DNA from: Candidatus Poribacteria bacterium
Lineage (GTDB): Bacteria > Poribacteria > WGA-4E > WGA-3G
NCBI GenBank assembly: GCA_028820845.1
Contig: JAPPII010000007.1
Coordinates: forward strand, 1-54,887
Direction: 5' to 3'
Length of the DNA: 54,887 nucleotides
Notes under the pieces: generated by a model
The model's database searches: none
What the model was told of the DNA's origin: nothing
The model's input: the letters and a program-made list of their open reading frames with translations, nothing else
Part shown: positions 17,185 through 25,554 of the stretch, piece after piece
How positions within the stretch are numbered: the stretch's first letter is position 1
How the letters are laid out: the number at the start of each line of letters is the position of its first letter
Program-made: the position numbers and the translations under genes

Positions 17185-19395
17185 ATGAATACGCAAAACG
17201 CACCGAACCCACAACTATCACCAATCTTTTCAGCATCTATTCTCGCAATTATCAGTGTTGTGTTTGCCGCAGGGTGGATAGCGTTCGCTTATTACAAAAG
17301 CAACGCAGACGATAGCAATCGGATACTGTTGTTACATCCGATAGTCCCTATCCTCCTGATTGTGCTGCTCACACGCATTTACCGCTGGATCGACATAAAG
17401 AGCATCATCATTTTGGAAATCCTAATGATAGGTGTATGGCTGTTTGTGCGCCTCTTGGGTGCATTGACCCCTTTCATTTTAGGATTCGGTTTTGCCTATA
17501 TTTTCAGGTTTCTCTGGAACGCACTCCCCTTTAAAAAGGAGTATCAACGTGCTATTGCTACGGTGTTGATTCTCGTCATCTGTGGAGGCGCGCTTTTCTA
17601 CACCGGCAGACAGGTGAGTAGACAAGCCAGACAAATGGGCACTGGGTTAATCAAATTTTATCACGAAACCGTTTTGCCTTATGTCAATGGAGAGACCTTT
17701 AGAGCTCTCACAATCGGTATTAATCCGATTGTTGCCGACGAAGAAAAACGGCAAGTAGAAACCTTCTATGTTGCTACAAACCACGGGGTTTACAGCGTTC
17801 CAGTGGATGCTAAAGATGCCGCTGCCCGTGTCGGCATTACAAACGGCGAGCTTCTCGGCAAACAGATACATGCTCTGACAACCAGCAGAAATATTATCTA
17901 TGCTGGCACTACAAAAGGTTTATACAGATATTATAAAGTCCTACCCCGCGGCGGGATTGAAGTGATTCGGACGGATGGAAGCGTTCGGAGAATTCAATCG
18001 CAAACATGGCACAAGGTGGAAGGCACGCCTTTTGATACCGCAACCATCCAAGCTGTCAATACACCGCATTGGAATAGTGCCCACATCTACGTTGGAACAC
18101 AAAACCGACTTTACATAAGCAATGATTCCGGACGGACTTGGCGTGAAGTTGAACCTATTATTTATGACGAAAGATCTATCGTCAGTATCACCTCTATTGA
18201 GGATAGCGATGGTAGCAGAATAACTTATGTCGCCAGCACACCGCAGCCTGATCCAGAATCCTTGATGCCCATAGAAACGACGATACATTGGCACCTGGAA
18301 GGGACATCTCTTGGTTGGGAGCCACTGCCACCGATACCCCAAATCGTTTACACACTTGCAGTCGTAGAACCAACGGAAAGAGATCTCAGTGCTAACGCTC
18401 GCGCTGAACTATACGCTGGCACACCCGAGGGTCTCTATGCCTGGAATCGACTTGATGGTTGGCAAAAAGTAGGAGGCACAACAGGAAATGTACTCTTAGC
18501 ATCTGCTCCTTCAGGACTATACGCCGGAGATTCGACCGTTATCCGACATCGTATCGAATCGACCGCTCGATGGAAACCGTTTGCTGTAAATAAGAAAGGT
18601 ATTACCGATACCTATAGAGACGAGCCAATTGTACAGCAGATTCGAGCGTATCTTACCGAACGGATACCGACAATTGCCCAAACGGGCGGGGTAGCGGTTC
18701 GGTGGATTTCAGGATTCGTCAGATCGATTGCTTTTAGTTTCGGTGGATTTCTGGCAACACTGTTGCTCGCATTCGTTGTTTTTATTTATGCGAATCAATC
18801 GTTTGATAACTATTTTCATGATTTGGTCTCGCTGCTACCTGAGCAGCGGCGTGATACCGTCAAGAGTTATCTACGTGAGATTGATAAAAATCTCCAACAG
18901 TTCTTGAAAGGACAGGTCACAGTTATCGCTATTATTTCAGCAATTTCCTGTATTGCATATAGTGTTGTTGGTGTCCCCTTCGCGCTTGTTGTCGGTCTAC
19001 TTGCCGGCATCTGTAATGCGATACCGACCTTTGGTCCCTTTATTGGCGGCGGTTTCGCACTTTTGGCAATGTTGATGGGATTGGCAGCTGGGGATTTTAG
19101 TCTCGTTGAATTTCTTGTGCGTTCCGCAGTTGTCGTGGGAGTTGTTCTCGGTGTCCAAACTATTGACAACTCACTGGTCTCGCCTAAAGTCATGAGCGAT
19201 GCTGTCGATGTTGATCCTTTACTTATTATGTTCGCCGTGATTGTTGGGGCAACGGTCCTCGGTTTTTGGGGAGTGTTACTTGCAATTCCTATTATTGTTG
19301 TGATAAAATCCATTATCGCCGTTTCGCGAACATTCGCAACAGATCAATCCATCGAAAGCCGGTCTGCAGAAGCCGATGCGTTGGAGGAAAACTAA
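17185..19395 (+). CDS. AI-2E family transporter with an inserted beta-propeller-like sensor region
   Basis: The 736 residues contain the AI-2E (PF01594-type) fold. N-terminal membrane helices span 1-150. The conserved C-terminal half (from about 490) holds LLLAFVVFIYANQSF, FLKGQVTVIAIISAI, LLAGICNAIPTFGPFIGGG and QTIDNSLVSPKVMSDAVDVDPL. The family exports small molecules or ions; named members export AI-2 or act as Na+/H+ antiporters, so the substrate is open. Residues about 165-470 are not part of the family. They form repeats of the type YVATNHGVYSV, IYAGTTKGLYRY, IYVGTQNRLYISNDSGRTW (an Asp-box) and YAGTPEGLYAW, typical of BNR/two-component-regulator-type beta-propellers. The insert replaces the extracytoplasmic helical region. 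It has no clear ribosome-binding site, and its stop overlaps the start of der (TAATG), indicating translational coupling. Confidence 0.88.
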   Translation: MNTQNAPNPQLSPIFSASILAIISVVFAAGWIAFAYYKSNADDSNRILLLHPIVPILLIVLLTRIYRWIDIKSIIILEILMIGVWLFVRLLGALTPFILGFGFAYIFRFLWNALPFKKEYQRAIATVLILVICGGALFYTGRQVSRQARQMGTGLIKFYHETVLPYVNGETFRALTIGINPIVADEEKRQVETFYVATNHGVYSVPVDAKDAAARVGITNGELLGKQIHALTTSRNIIYAGTTKGLYRYYKVLPRGGIEVIRTDGSVRRIQSQTWHKVEGTPFDTATIQAVNTPHWNSAHIYVGTQNRLYISNDSGRTWREVEPIIYDERSIVSITSIEDSDGSRITYVASTPQPDPESLMPIETTIHWHLEGTSLGWEPLPPIPQIVYTLAVVEPTERDLSANARAELYAGTPEGLYAWNRLDGWQKVGGTTGNVLLASAPSGLYAGDSTVIRHRIESTARWKPFAVNKKGITDTYRDEPIVQQIRAYLTERIPTIAQTGGVAVRWISGFVRSIAFSFGGFLATLLLAFVVFIYANQSFDNYFHDLVSLLPEQRRDTVKSYLREIDKNLQQFLKGQVTVIAIISAISCIAYSVVGVPFALVVGLLAGICNAIPTFGPFIGGGFALLAMLMGLAAGDFSLVEFLVRSAVVVGVVLGVQTIDNSLVSPKVMSDAVDVDPLLIMFAVIVGATVLGFWGVLLAIPIIVVIKSIIAVSRTFATDQSIESRSAEADALEEN

Positions 19396-20810
19396 TGGAA
19401 ACCGGACATCCAATTGTCGCAATTGTCGGCAGGCCCAATGTCGGAAAATCTTCGCTCTTCAATAGAATCACTGCATCTGCCCCCGTACGCCCGAAACAGA
19501 TACGCACCGATTTTGAAGGCAATGGGGACGAGACACTGCAGCCGGTCAGACCGCGAAATACCAAAAAATCGCGTAAATTTGCTGTCGTTCATGATACACC
19601 CGGCGTAACGCGCGATAGGAACTACGCCGATGTTGAATGGAACGATCGGACCTTTACGATTGTTGATACTGGCGGTTTAGATGTCGATCCAAATGACCGT
19701 CTTATTGACAACGTCCAATTACAAGTAGATACTGCTTTGGATGAAGCAAGTCTCGTCCTGTTCGTTGTTGATGCGCGAACCGGTATTATGCCACACGATA
19801 TAACTGTCGCTAATAAACTCAGAACCGCTGGTAAACCTATTTTCCTTGTTGTCAACAAGGTGGATAGTGATCGGTTTCGCAATGAGGCGGCGGAGTTTTA
19901 CGCACTCGGATTCTCTGAACCGACGTGGACATCGTGTGTCCAGAACGATGGAATTCGGGAACTCCTTGATCGGGTGGTAGAGGAGCTGCCCGATACTGCC
20001 GCAACGTCGGACAGCGCATCTGCCGCTATGAAAATCGCAATCGTTGGTAGACCGAATGTCGGAAAATCTTCGCTTATCAATAACTTGTTAGGGGAAGAGC
20101 GAATGATTGTAGACGACCGACCCGGAACGACGCGAGATGCCGTAAATATTCGGATCGTTCACGACAACATTCCCTTTGAGGTCGTTGATACTGCCGGAAT
20201 GCGGCGGAAATCGGTTATTAAAGATGAACTCGAATCCGTAACCGTCCAGCGCGCAATACACAGCATCCGCCAAAGCGATATTGCTGTCCTCGTACTTGAC
20301 GTAACCCAGGAGATCGCACAACAGGATAAGACAATCGCCAATTTCATCGAACGCCAGGGGAAAGCTTCAGTTTTAGTGTTGAACAAATGGGACCTGGTTG
20401 AAAAGGATAACACAACGCATCCCGCATTTATGGATAGAATAGATGCCCAGCTCCCACAACTTCATTATGTACCACGGGTTTTCGTTTCTGCGCTTACAGG
20501 GCAACGTGTTACCCATATATTGGAGATAGCACTTGAGGTCTATCGCGAGTACTGCACCCGGATCCCGACCCCCGACCTTAATCAGCTCCTCCTTGAATTA
20601 CGGACTGCGCATCCCCCACCACGGGTCAAGGGGGTCCGACCTGCACTCAAATATATCACACAAGTGGAGATCACGCCCCCGACCTTTCTCATATTTGGGC
20701 GGAACCTACATCGGATACGTCCACCGTACGAGGCGTACCTTGCCAACAATATTCGGGCGGAATTCGGATTCAACGGTACACCCATACGCATCTTTTATCG
20801 CCAATCGTAA
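19395..20810 (+). CDS. der: Ribosome biogenesis GTPase Der (EngA)
   Basis: Der has two tandem GTPase domains and a KH-like domain and matures the 50S subunit. Domain 1 has GRPNVGKSS (12-20), DTPGVTRDR, DTGG and NKVD; domain 2 has GRPNVGKSSLINNLLGE, DRPGTTRDA, DTAGMRRKS and NKWD. The KH-like end reads ITQVEITPPTFLIF and EFGFNGTPIRIFYR. The start is the ATG at 19395, preceded by TTGGAGGAAAAC and overlapping the upstream stop. An earlier in-frame start at 19266 lies inside the upstream gene and gives no family similarity. Compared with E. coli Der there is an extra segment of about 35 residues (27-62) between the P-loop helix and switch I, rich in Arg/Pro/Lys. Length 471. Confidence 0.95.
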   Translation: METGHPIVAIVGRPNVGKSSLFNRITASAPVRPKQIRTDFEGNGDETLQPVRPRNTKKSRKFAVVHDTPGVTRDRNYADVEWNDRTFTIVDTGGLDVDPNDRLIDNVQLQVDTALDEASLVLFVVDARTGIMPHDITVANKLRTAGKPIFLVVNKVDSDRFRNEAAEFYALGFSEPTWTSCVQNDGIRELLDRVVEELPDTAATSDSASAAMKIAIVGRPNVGKSSLINNLLGEERMIVDDRPGTTRDAVNIRIVHDNIPFEVVDTAGMRRKSVIKDELESVTVQRAIHSIRQSDIAVLVLDVTQEIAQQDKTIANFIERQGKASVLVLNKWDLVEKDNTTHPAFMDRIDAQLPQLHYVPRVFVSALTGQRVTHILEIALEVYREYCTRIPTPDLNQLLLELRTAHPPPRVKGVRPALKYITQVEITPPTFLIFGRNLHRIRPPYEAYLANNIRAEFGFNGTPIRIFYRQS

Positions 20811-20821
20811 GGAGGGAAATC

Positions 20822-21796
20822 TTGGCACAATTTAAAGTTTTCATCACACGACCTATACCAGAAGAAATCCGAGCGAAAATAGCCGCAGAATGTGAAGTCG
20901 ATATGTGGCATACGAGCGCAATTCTACCGCCTATTGCTGAAAAGATTCCGCCCCTTGATGGGCTAATGACCTATGGGCACGAACCCGTCTCACCAGAGAT
21001 GATCGCTACTTCCCCGAACCTCAAAGTTATCTCTGTCGTTGGAGTGGGTTATGATCATGTCCATGTTGAGGCTTGTAGAGAGAGAGGGATTGCGGTCGGG
21101 CATACACCCGGTGTTCTTAGCGATACGACTGCGGATATGACGATGGCACTCCTGCTCGCCGCATCGCGAAATATCGTTCCAGCGGATAAACACGTTCAGA
21201 CCAAACAGTGGCTATACTACGATCCGAATATCCTCTGGGGATACGATGTACATCATGCAACAATCGGTATTGTCGGGATGGGACGCATCGGTTATGCCGT
21301 CGCAAAGCGCGCGCTGGCTTTTGACATGCGGGTCCTCTATTACAAACGCGAACGCAGACACGATTGGGAGGAAGAACTCGATATAGAATATGTTGACATG
21401 GAACAACTCCTTCGAAACTCCGATTTCATAACACTCCACGTTCCTTTGACGGAAGAGACGACTCACATGATTGGCAAAGCCGAACTTGCGTTGATGAAAA
21501 GCACCGCAATCCTTGTGAACATTGCCAGAGGACCTGTTGTCGATCACTATGCGTTATATGATGCCCTCACAGAAGGTCAGATTGCAGGTGCTGCGCTTGA
21601 CGTAACGGAACCGGAACCCCTTAACACTGACCATCCGCTTCTCGGTTTAGGTAACGTTATTATAGCACCCCATCTCGGCAGTGCTACTATTCAAACACGG
21701 ATGAAAATGATGACGATGGCAATGGAGAATCTGCTCGCTGGGTTGAGGAAGGAACGCTTGCCTTATGCAGCACTGCAGCCAAAATTTGCCCAATAG
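20822..21796 (+). CDS. D-isomer-specific 2-hydroxyacid dehydrogenase (glyoxylate/hydroxypyruvate reductase-like)
   Basis: A 324-residue NAD(P)-dependent oxidoreductase that reduces 2-oxoacids to D-2-hydroxyacids. Visible features: VVGVGYDHVHVEACRERGI in the catalytic half; the nucleotide-binding GIVGMGRIGYAVAKRA; the catalytic arginine region NIARGPVVDHYALYDAL; ALDVTEPEP; and the catalytic histidine in APHLGSAT. The start is TTG at 20822, with AAGGAGG 5 bases upstream. The gap from der is 11 bases, so the two are likely co-transcribed. Substrate cannot be fixed from sequence; glyoxylate or hydroxypyruvate is the usual activity of this subgroup. Confidence 0.92.
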   Translation: MAQFKVFITRPIPEEIRAKIAAECEVDMWHTSAILPPIAEKIPPLDGLMTYGHEPVSPEMIATSPNLKVISVVGVGYDHVHVEACRERGIAVGHTPGVLSDTTADMTMALLLAASRNIVPADKHVQTKQWLYYDPNILWGYDVHHATIGIVGMGRIGYAVAKRALAFDMRVLYYKRERRHDWEEELDIEYVDMEQLLRNSDFITLHVPLTEETTHMIGKAELALMKSTAILVNIARGPVVDHYALYDALTEGQIAGAALDVTEPEPLNTDHPLLGLGNVIIAPHLGSATIQTRMKMMTMAMENLLAGLRKERLPYAALQPKFAQ

Positions 21797-21865
21797 CCGA
21801 AATCTCCAAATCACGGTTTCTAAAGAAAGCATTTATCCACACAATTATCCGGTAAAGGAGAGAAA

Positions 21866-23191
21866 ATGCTACTTGAAAAGTTATTTCAGTTGAAAGAGGT
21901 CGGCACCTCAGTGAGACGTGAACTGATCGCAGGGCTCACGAATTTTATGACGATCTCGTATATAATCTTCTTTCAACCCACACTGCTTTCATTGGCTGGC
22001 ATGGACTATGGGGCCGTTATGGTGGCAACCTGTGTATCCAGTGCAATCGCATCGTTCGCTATGGGATTGCTGACGAATTACCCGGTCGTCTTAGCACCCG
22101 GCATGGGGCTTAACGCCTATTTCGTCTTCGACGTTTGTCAAGGTTTAAACTTACCCTGGCAGGAGGCACTCGGCATCGTCTTCATATCGGGAGTGTTGTT
22201 TTTCATCCTTTCGTTCGTCGGAATTCGTGAAGCTATTATGAATGCCATTCCCCCCTCGCTCCAGAATGCAATCGCCATCGGGATTGGACTCTTCATCGCC
22301 TTCATCGGTTTGCAGTGGAGCGGTATTATTACAAAGCATCCCGCTACATTTATAACCCGCGGTGATCTTTTATCCGCCCCTGTGTTGCTGTCGCTTTTCG
22401 GGGTCGCCGTAACATTAACCCTCATGGCGCGTCGAATACGAGGGGCGATTCTCATCGGTATCCTTGTCACTGCTGCCATCGGCCTGATCTTCGGTCTTAC
22501 TAAGTATGACGGGGTCGCCGCAGCTCCACCCGCTATCGCCCCTACTTTCTTTAAACTGCAACTCCCGAATATCTTTGATAAGTTAGACCTGATTTCTGTG
22601 ATCTTCGTCTTCTTCGCGATTGATATGTTCGATACTATCGGTACCCTAACGGCTATCGGCTACAGAGCGGAATTGATTGAGAAAGGACGACTTGTGAAAG
22701 CCAGACATGCCCTTTTGGCGGATGCTGGCAGTACTGTGGGCGGTGCTTTACTCGGCACTTCAACTGTTACCTGCTACATTGAGAGCACAACAGGGATTGC
22801 TGTAGGTGGACGAACGGGACTCACCCCCGTCTTTACAGGAATTTTTATGCTCCTGTCTCTCGTTCTTTTTCCGCTTGTTAAAATTGTGGGCGGTGAATAC
22901 GTGTATCAGGGAATCCAACTTCATCCAATTATCGCCCCAGCACTTATTGTCGTCGGCGGATTGATGCTCAGAGATGTCAACCAGATTGATTGGGAAGACA
23001 TCACGGAATCGATCCCCGCTTTCCTAACGATAATAATGATGCCACTTTCTTTCAGCATTACGGACGGCATCGGCTTCGGACTCGTCTCCTTAGCGTTTCT
23101 CAAATTGGTGACAGGACGTGGAAAAGAGGTAAATCCGGTCATCTACTACTTCGCGCTCTTCTTCATCGCGTGTTACATCGGAGATCTGTAG
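21866..23191 (+). CDS. NCS2 family (AzgA-like) purine permease
   Basis: A 441-residue inner-membrane proton symporter for adenine, guanine or hypoxanthine, by family. It opens with EKLFQLKEVGTSVRRELIAGLTNFMTISYIIF, quoted here only as its start, and contains TNYPVVLAPGMGLNAYF, LQNAIAIGIGLFIAFIGLQ, FFAIDMFDTIGTLTAIG and STVTCYIESTTGIAVGGRTG, all AzgA-subgroup hallmarks. Twelve or so hydrophobic segments are visible. The ribosome-binding site is AAAGGAG, 7 bases upstream. No purine riboswitch fits in the 69-base gap before it. A strong hairpin follows at 23215-23245. Confidence 0.93.
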   Translation: MLLEKLFQLKEVGTSVRRELIAGLTNFMTISYIIFFQPTLLSLAGMDYGAVMVATCVSSAIASFAMGLLTNYPVVLAPGMGLNAYFVFDVCQGLNLPWQEALGIVFISGVLFFILSFVGIREAIMNAIPPSLQNAIAIGIGLFIAFIGLQWSGIITKHPATFITRGDLLSAPVLLSLFGVAVTLTLMARRIRGAILIGILVTAAIGLIFGLTKYDGVAAAPPAIAPTFFKLQLPNIFDKLDLISVIFVFFAIDMFDTIGTLTAIGYRAELIEKGRLVKARHALLADAGSTVGGALLGTSTVTCYIESTTGIAVGGRTGLTPVFTGIFMLLSLVLFPLVKIVGGEYVYQGIQLHPIIAPALIVVGGLMLRDVNQIDWEDITESIPAFLTIIMMPLSFSITDGIGFGLVSLAFLKLVTGRGKEVNPVIYYFALFFIACYIGDL

Positions 23192-23214
23192 AAGGGGATT
23201 GTAGTCCGTATCCT

Positions 23215-23245
23215 TCATCGGCAGGGCTTCCAGCCCTGCCGATGA
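23215..23245. terminator. 13 bp GC-rich hairpin after the purine permease
   Basis: TCATCGGCAGGGC-TTCCA-GCCCTGCCGATGA is a perfect 13 bp stem with a 5-base loop, 23 bases after the permease stop. There is no T-run; it may act as a terminator or be an interspersed palindrome. Confidence 0.6.
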
Positions 23246-23314
23246 CCAGTCAGTTCCGGGTTCTAACCGCACCAAATCAAACTTATCGTCTTCTGCTCCA
23301 GCATCCGAAAAATC

Positions 23315-23343
23315 TTGAACTCTCTCAATACATTGTGTATAAT
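23315..23343 (+). promoter_or_regulatory. sigma70-like promoter for the alpha-CTD-like gene
   Basis: TTGAAC, a 17-base spacer and TATAAT lie upstream of the ATG at 23383. The predicted transcript leader is about 33 bases. Confidence 0.7.
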
Positions 23344-23382
23344 TTGCACAAACCTTATATTCTTGCTACATGGAGACTTCAA

Positions 23383-24081
23383 ATGAAACAGCCCAAACTC
23401 GTCGTTGGATACCTTATGGACGACGAACTATCTGTCAAATCTGTTACGATTTCAAAGTCCCTCGATTGGCTCACACGGGTGGAGATCGAAGACCTTGTGG
23501 AGTTTTTTGGGGGATTACTCGAATTGATCACACAAATTTCAGAGGGAAAAGAAGATAGTGAGTCCCTTCAGGTTTTCCTCGCCCTTTGGCGAGAAGTTGC
23601 TTTAGAAGTGAGTGATATGGAGGACGAAGATCGCGAAACATTCTGGAAAACACTGACCGATTCTATCGAAAGAGCGATGAACACTGCCGGACAGAGTATC
23701 CTTGTAGGTTTTGATGAAGACGACGAAGACGAATTGGATTCCCCTTGGATAGATATTATTGATCGGCAACCTGAACGAAGAGGAATAATGCATCATTCAC
23801 CTTACGGGGAACCGGTTGTGGCTGATGTGACAGAAGAAGAACGCGACCACTACTTAGCCCAACCGATCTCTGAACTTGGCCTGTCTACCCGAGCTCACAA
23901 CTGTCTTATACGGGAAAATATCAACACTATACGAGAACTCGTCGTAAAAATGGATTGGGAATTGTTACAATACAACCACTTCGGACAGGGCTCGCTACGC
24001 GATGTTAAAGAGGGGCTCGCCAACATGGGACTTTCTCTCGGAATGGACCTGAACGATGAAGACTACGAAGCTGATGAGTAA
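23383..24081 (+). CDS. Protein with a C-terminal RNA polymerase alpha-CTD-like helix-hairpin-helix domain
   Basis: I start at the ATG at 23383 (MKQPKLVVGYLMDDE), just after the promoter. The long upstream extension of this frame overlaps the permease gene and the hairpin. The product has 232 residues. Residues about 1-130 are a helical domain I do not recognise; 100-150 are very acidic (DEDDEDELDSP). Residues about 163-228 closely resemble the RpoA C-terminal domain: PISELGLSTRAHNCLIREN, INTIRELV, FGQGSLRDVKEGLANMGLSL. In RpoA this fold binds UP-element DNA and activators. Here it is detached from polymerase assembly domains. The acidic N-terminus suggests a protein-protein contact. A role as transcription modulator is inference; a similar helix-hairpin-helix fold also occurs in non-transcription proteins. 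Confidence 0.75.
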   Translation: MKQPKLVVGYLMDDELSVKSVTISKSLDWLTRVEIEDLVEFFGGLLELITQISEGKEDSESLQVFLALWREVALEVSDMEDEDRETFWKTLTDSIERAMNTAGQSILVGFDEDDEDELDSPWIDIIDRQPERRGIMHHSPYGEPVVADVTEEERDHYLAQPISELGLSTRAHNCLIRENINTIRELVVKMDWELLQYNHFGQGSLRDVKEGLANMGLSLGMDLNDEDYEADE

Positions 24082-24126
24082 GGAAAGGATAAACATAGAT
24101 GCTCAATAGAACCTTGTTCCCGCCTA

Positions 24127-24167
24127 TCCTGCAAATCCGCTAATCCCGTAAATCCTGATTCAGACAG
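24127..24167. repeat. AAATCCTGATTC-type interspersed repeat, copy 1
   Basis: A run of CCTGCAAATCCGC, TAATCCCGTAAATCC and TGATTCAGACAG built from near-repeats of 'AAATCC(T/C)G'. A related copy lies at 25362-25399, ending in CTGATTCTGACAG. There is no coding potential. Confidence 0.45.
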
Positions 24168-24193
24168 TATAAACCTAAGCCCTTCCTATAAAA

Positions 24194-24304
24194 TTTCAGA
24201 GTAAGTTTCCGAGAACCCTACTCTAAAAACCACCTAAAACCCAGTCACAGTGTGGGGTTACGACTCTTTCTCAAATCTCTTACTTTTTCAGATTTACTCT
24301 GAAA
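24194..24304. repeat. 111 bp region bounded by 11 bp perfect inverted repeats
   Basis: TTTCAGAGTAA at 24194-24204 and TTACTCTGAAA at 24294-24304 face each other. The inner part holds ACTCT/AGAGT echoes but no frame. The layout is MITE-like, or a long-range hairpin in the 3' flank of the reverse PhyH gene. Confidence 0.4.
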
Positions 24305-24324
24305 GACTCTGAAAAGCGAGTTAT

Positions 24325-25197
24325 CTACCCCCGCCAACCCACATCAATACTCGTATACCCGTGCGTGTATTGGTGCAAATGTGATGGTAAATCCGCTAAA
24401 AATTGCTTGCCTTCAGCTGGAATCTCCCATGGAATATCAATGTGATGCTCCCGCCGTCGAAAACCGATCGCACACGACAACCGAATCTCATCAATCTGAT
24501 TCGGAAATGCGCCGTGATACGTCCGATGCGCAAATACAATCATATCCCCAGGGTGCGTAAACAGCGGTACCAATCCAGGAATATCGAACCCAGTGTATGC
24601 CTTTTCTTCTTCACCCTCCTTGTAGAAGGAGCGTCTATCCGCCGTCATCTTGAAACCTTCAGGTCCCTCCCAACTTTCCACGTGAGAGTCTTCAATCACA
24701 CACAGACCACCGTGCTCCGGACGAGAACCCGTCAAATAGAACCATTTGCCCGACGGCCAGAGTCCACGGTTCAGCACATCCCCTGAGTTCTTGGGTGTAT
24801 CCGTTGAAAACCCACACCAATCAGTGTGCCATGAAACCGGTTGGGATCCGGGCATCCGAATGATAGCAGCAGACCGGTGAACGGTCATTTCGTCTGTGCC
24901 GATGAGATGGCGATGGATTTTCATAAACGGTTTGTATCCGAGTAGCTGCCAAGCCCCCGGTCCAGACTCAATCCAAGCGTGTCGGGTCCGACTCTCTCCC
25001 GGATTCAGTTCTCTTTTTGGATCTGTACCGTCAAAGACGGCTTGTTTTAAACCATCAACTAACTCAGGTGATAAAACATCTTTGATAATCGCAAAGCCAT
25101 GTGCCTCCAGACATTCAGACATGAGAGGGAGCTGGTCGATCCCAAATTCGTAGGTATAACCAAGTTCAGGTTTCTGAACCTCCAAATATTCTTTCAT
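24325..25197 (-). CDS. Phytanoyl-CoA dioxygenase (PhyH) family protein
   Basis: A 290-residue Fe(II)/2-oxoglutarate-dependent oxygenase. The iron triad is visible as His124-x-Asp126 (SWHTDWCGF) and a distal His228 in AHRTYHGAF; the 2-oxoglutarate-binding arginine is probably Arg239 (EIRLSC). Family members hydroxylate small organic molecules; the substrate is unknown here, and the family is greatly expanded in sponge-associated and Poribacteria-type genomes. It is divergent from the PhyH gene at 25555, and the two share little beyond the motifs. A promoter reading leftward lies at 25282-25310. Confidence 0.88.
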   Translation of the reverse strand: MKEYLEVQKPELGYTYEFGIDQLPLMSECLEAHGFAIIKDVLSPELVDGLKQAVFDGTDPKRELNPGESRTRHAWIESGPGAWQLLGYKPFMKIHRHLIGTDEMTVHRSAAIIRMPGSQPVSWHTDWCGFSTDTPKNSGDVLNRGLWPSGKWFYLTGSRPEHGGLCVIEDSHVESWEGPEGFKMTADRRSFYKEGEEEKAYTGFDIPGLVPLFTHPGDMIVFAHRTYHGAFPNQIDEIRLSCAIGFRRREHHIDIPWEIPAEGKQFLADLPSHLHQYTHGYTSIDVGWRG

Positions 25198-25243
25198 AGG
25201 TCAATCCTCAAATATTTTGTTGGAAATATCCGTCGCGTCGTAT

Positions 25244-25263
25244 GCGAGGTTACCCAACCTCGC
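25244..25263. repeat. Intergenic hairpin
   Basis: GCGAGGTT-ACCC-AACCTCGC is a perfect 8 bp stem in the leader of the reverse PhyH gene, between its promoter and start codon. On the opposite strand its core reads GGTTGGGTAACC, close to the GGTTGGGAAACC core of the hairpin at 26469. Confidence 0.55.
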
Positions 25264-25281
25264 TGGTTCACTGATACTTTG

Positions 25282-25310
25282 ATTTTAGCAACTATACACT
25301 GTTGGGTCAA
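25282..25310 (-). promoter_or_regulatory. sigma70-like promoter for the reverse PhyH gene
   Basis: On the minus strand TTGACC (25310-25305), a 17-base spacer and TAAAAT (25287-25282). The predicted leader of about 80 bases carries the hairpin at 25244-25263. Confidence 0.6.
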
Positions 25311-25361
25311 TGACATTTTTTAGGAAATCCAGTCGTCAATATAAAAAGGCAACCATAATTC

Positions 25362-25399
25362 TACAAATCCTAAAATCTTATAACTCCTGATTCTGACAG
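25362..25399. repeat. AAATCCTGATTC-type interspersed repeat, copy 2
   Basis: ACAAATCCTAAAATCTTATA followed by ACTCCTGATTCTGACAG; related to 24127-24167. It lies between the two divergent promoters in gap 25198-25554. Confidence 0.4.
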
Positions 25400-25417
25400 C
25401 CCGAATACCTTATATCC

Positions 25418-25446
25418 TTGCACTAATTGCCAACTTTTGTTAAAAT
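25418..25446 (+). promoter_or_regulatory. sigma70-like promoter for the forward PhyH gene
   Basis: TTGCAC, a 17-base spacer and TAAAAT, about 110 bases before the ATG at 25555. With 25282-25310 this explains the divergent layout. The rest of gap 25198-25554 shows only the hairpin and repeat listed separately. Confidence 0.5.
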
Positions 25447-25554
25447 ATTGCAACTGAGATTTGGACGACATCACAAGGCAGAGATAGCGTTTATATCTCG
25501 TCAACGGTGCTATTAAATTTTAGGCAAAGGTTGTTTGATATGCGGAGGAAAATA

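Noticed and set aside
21797-21865. Purine riboswitch before the AzgA-like permease
   Set aside because: The gap is 69 bases and no paired three-stem structure is seen.
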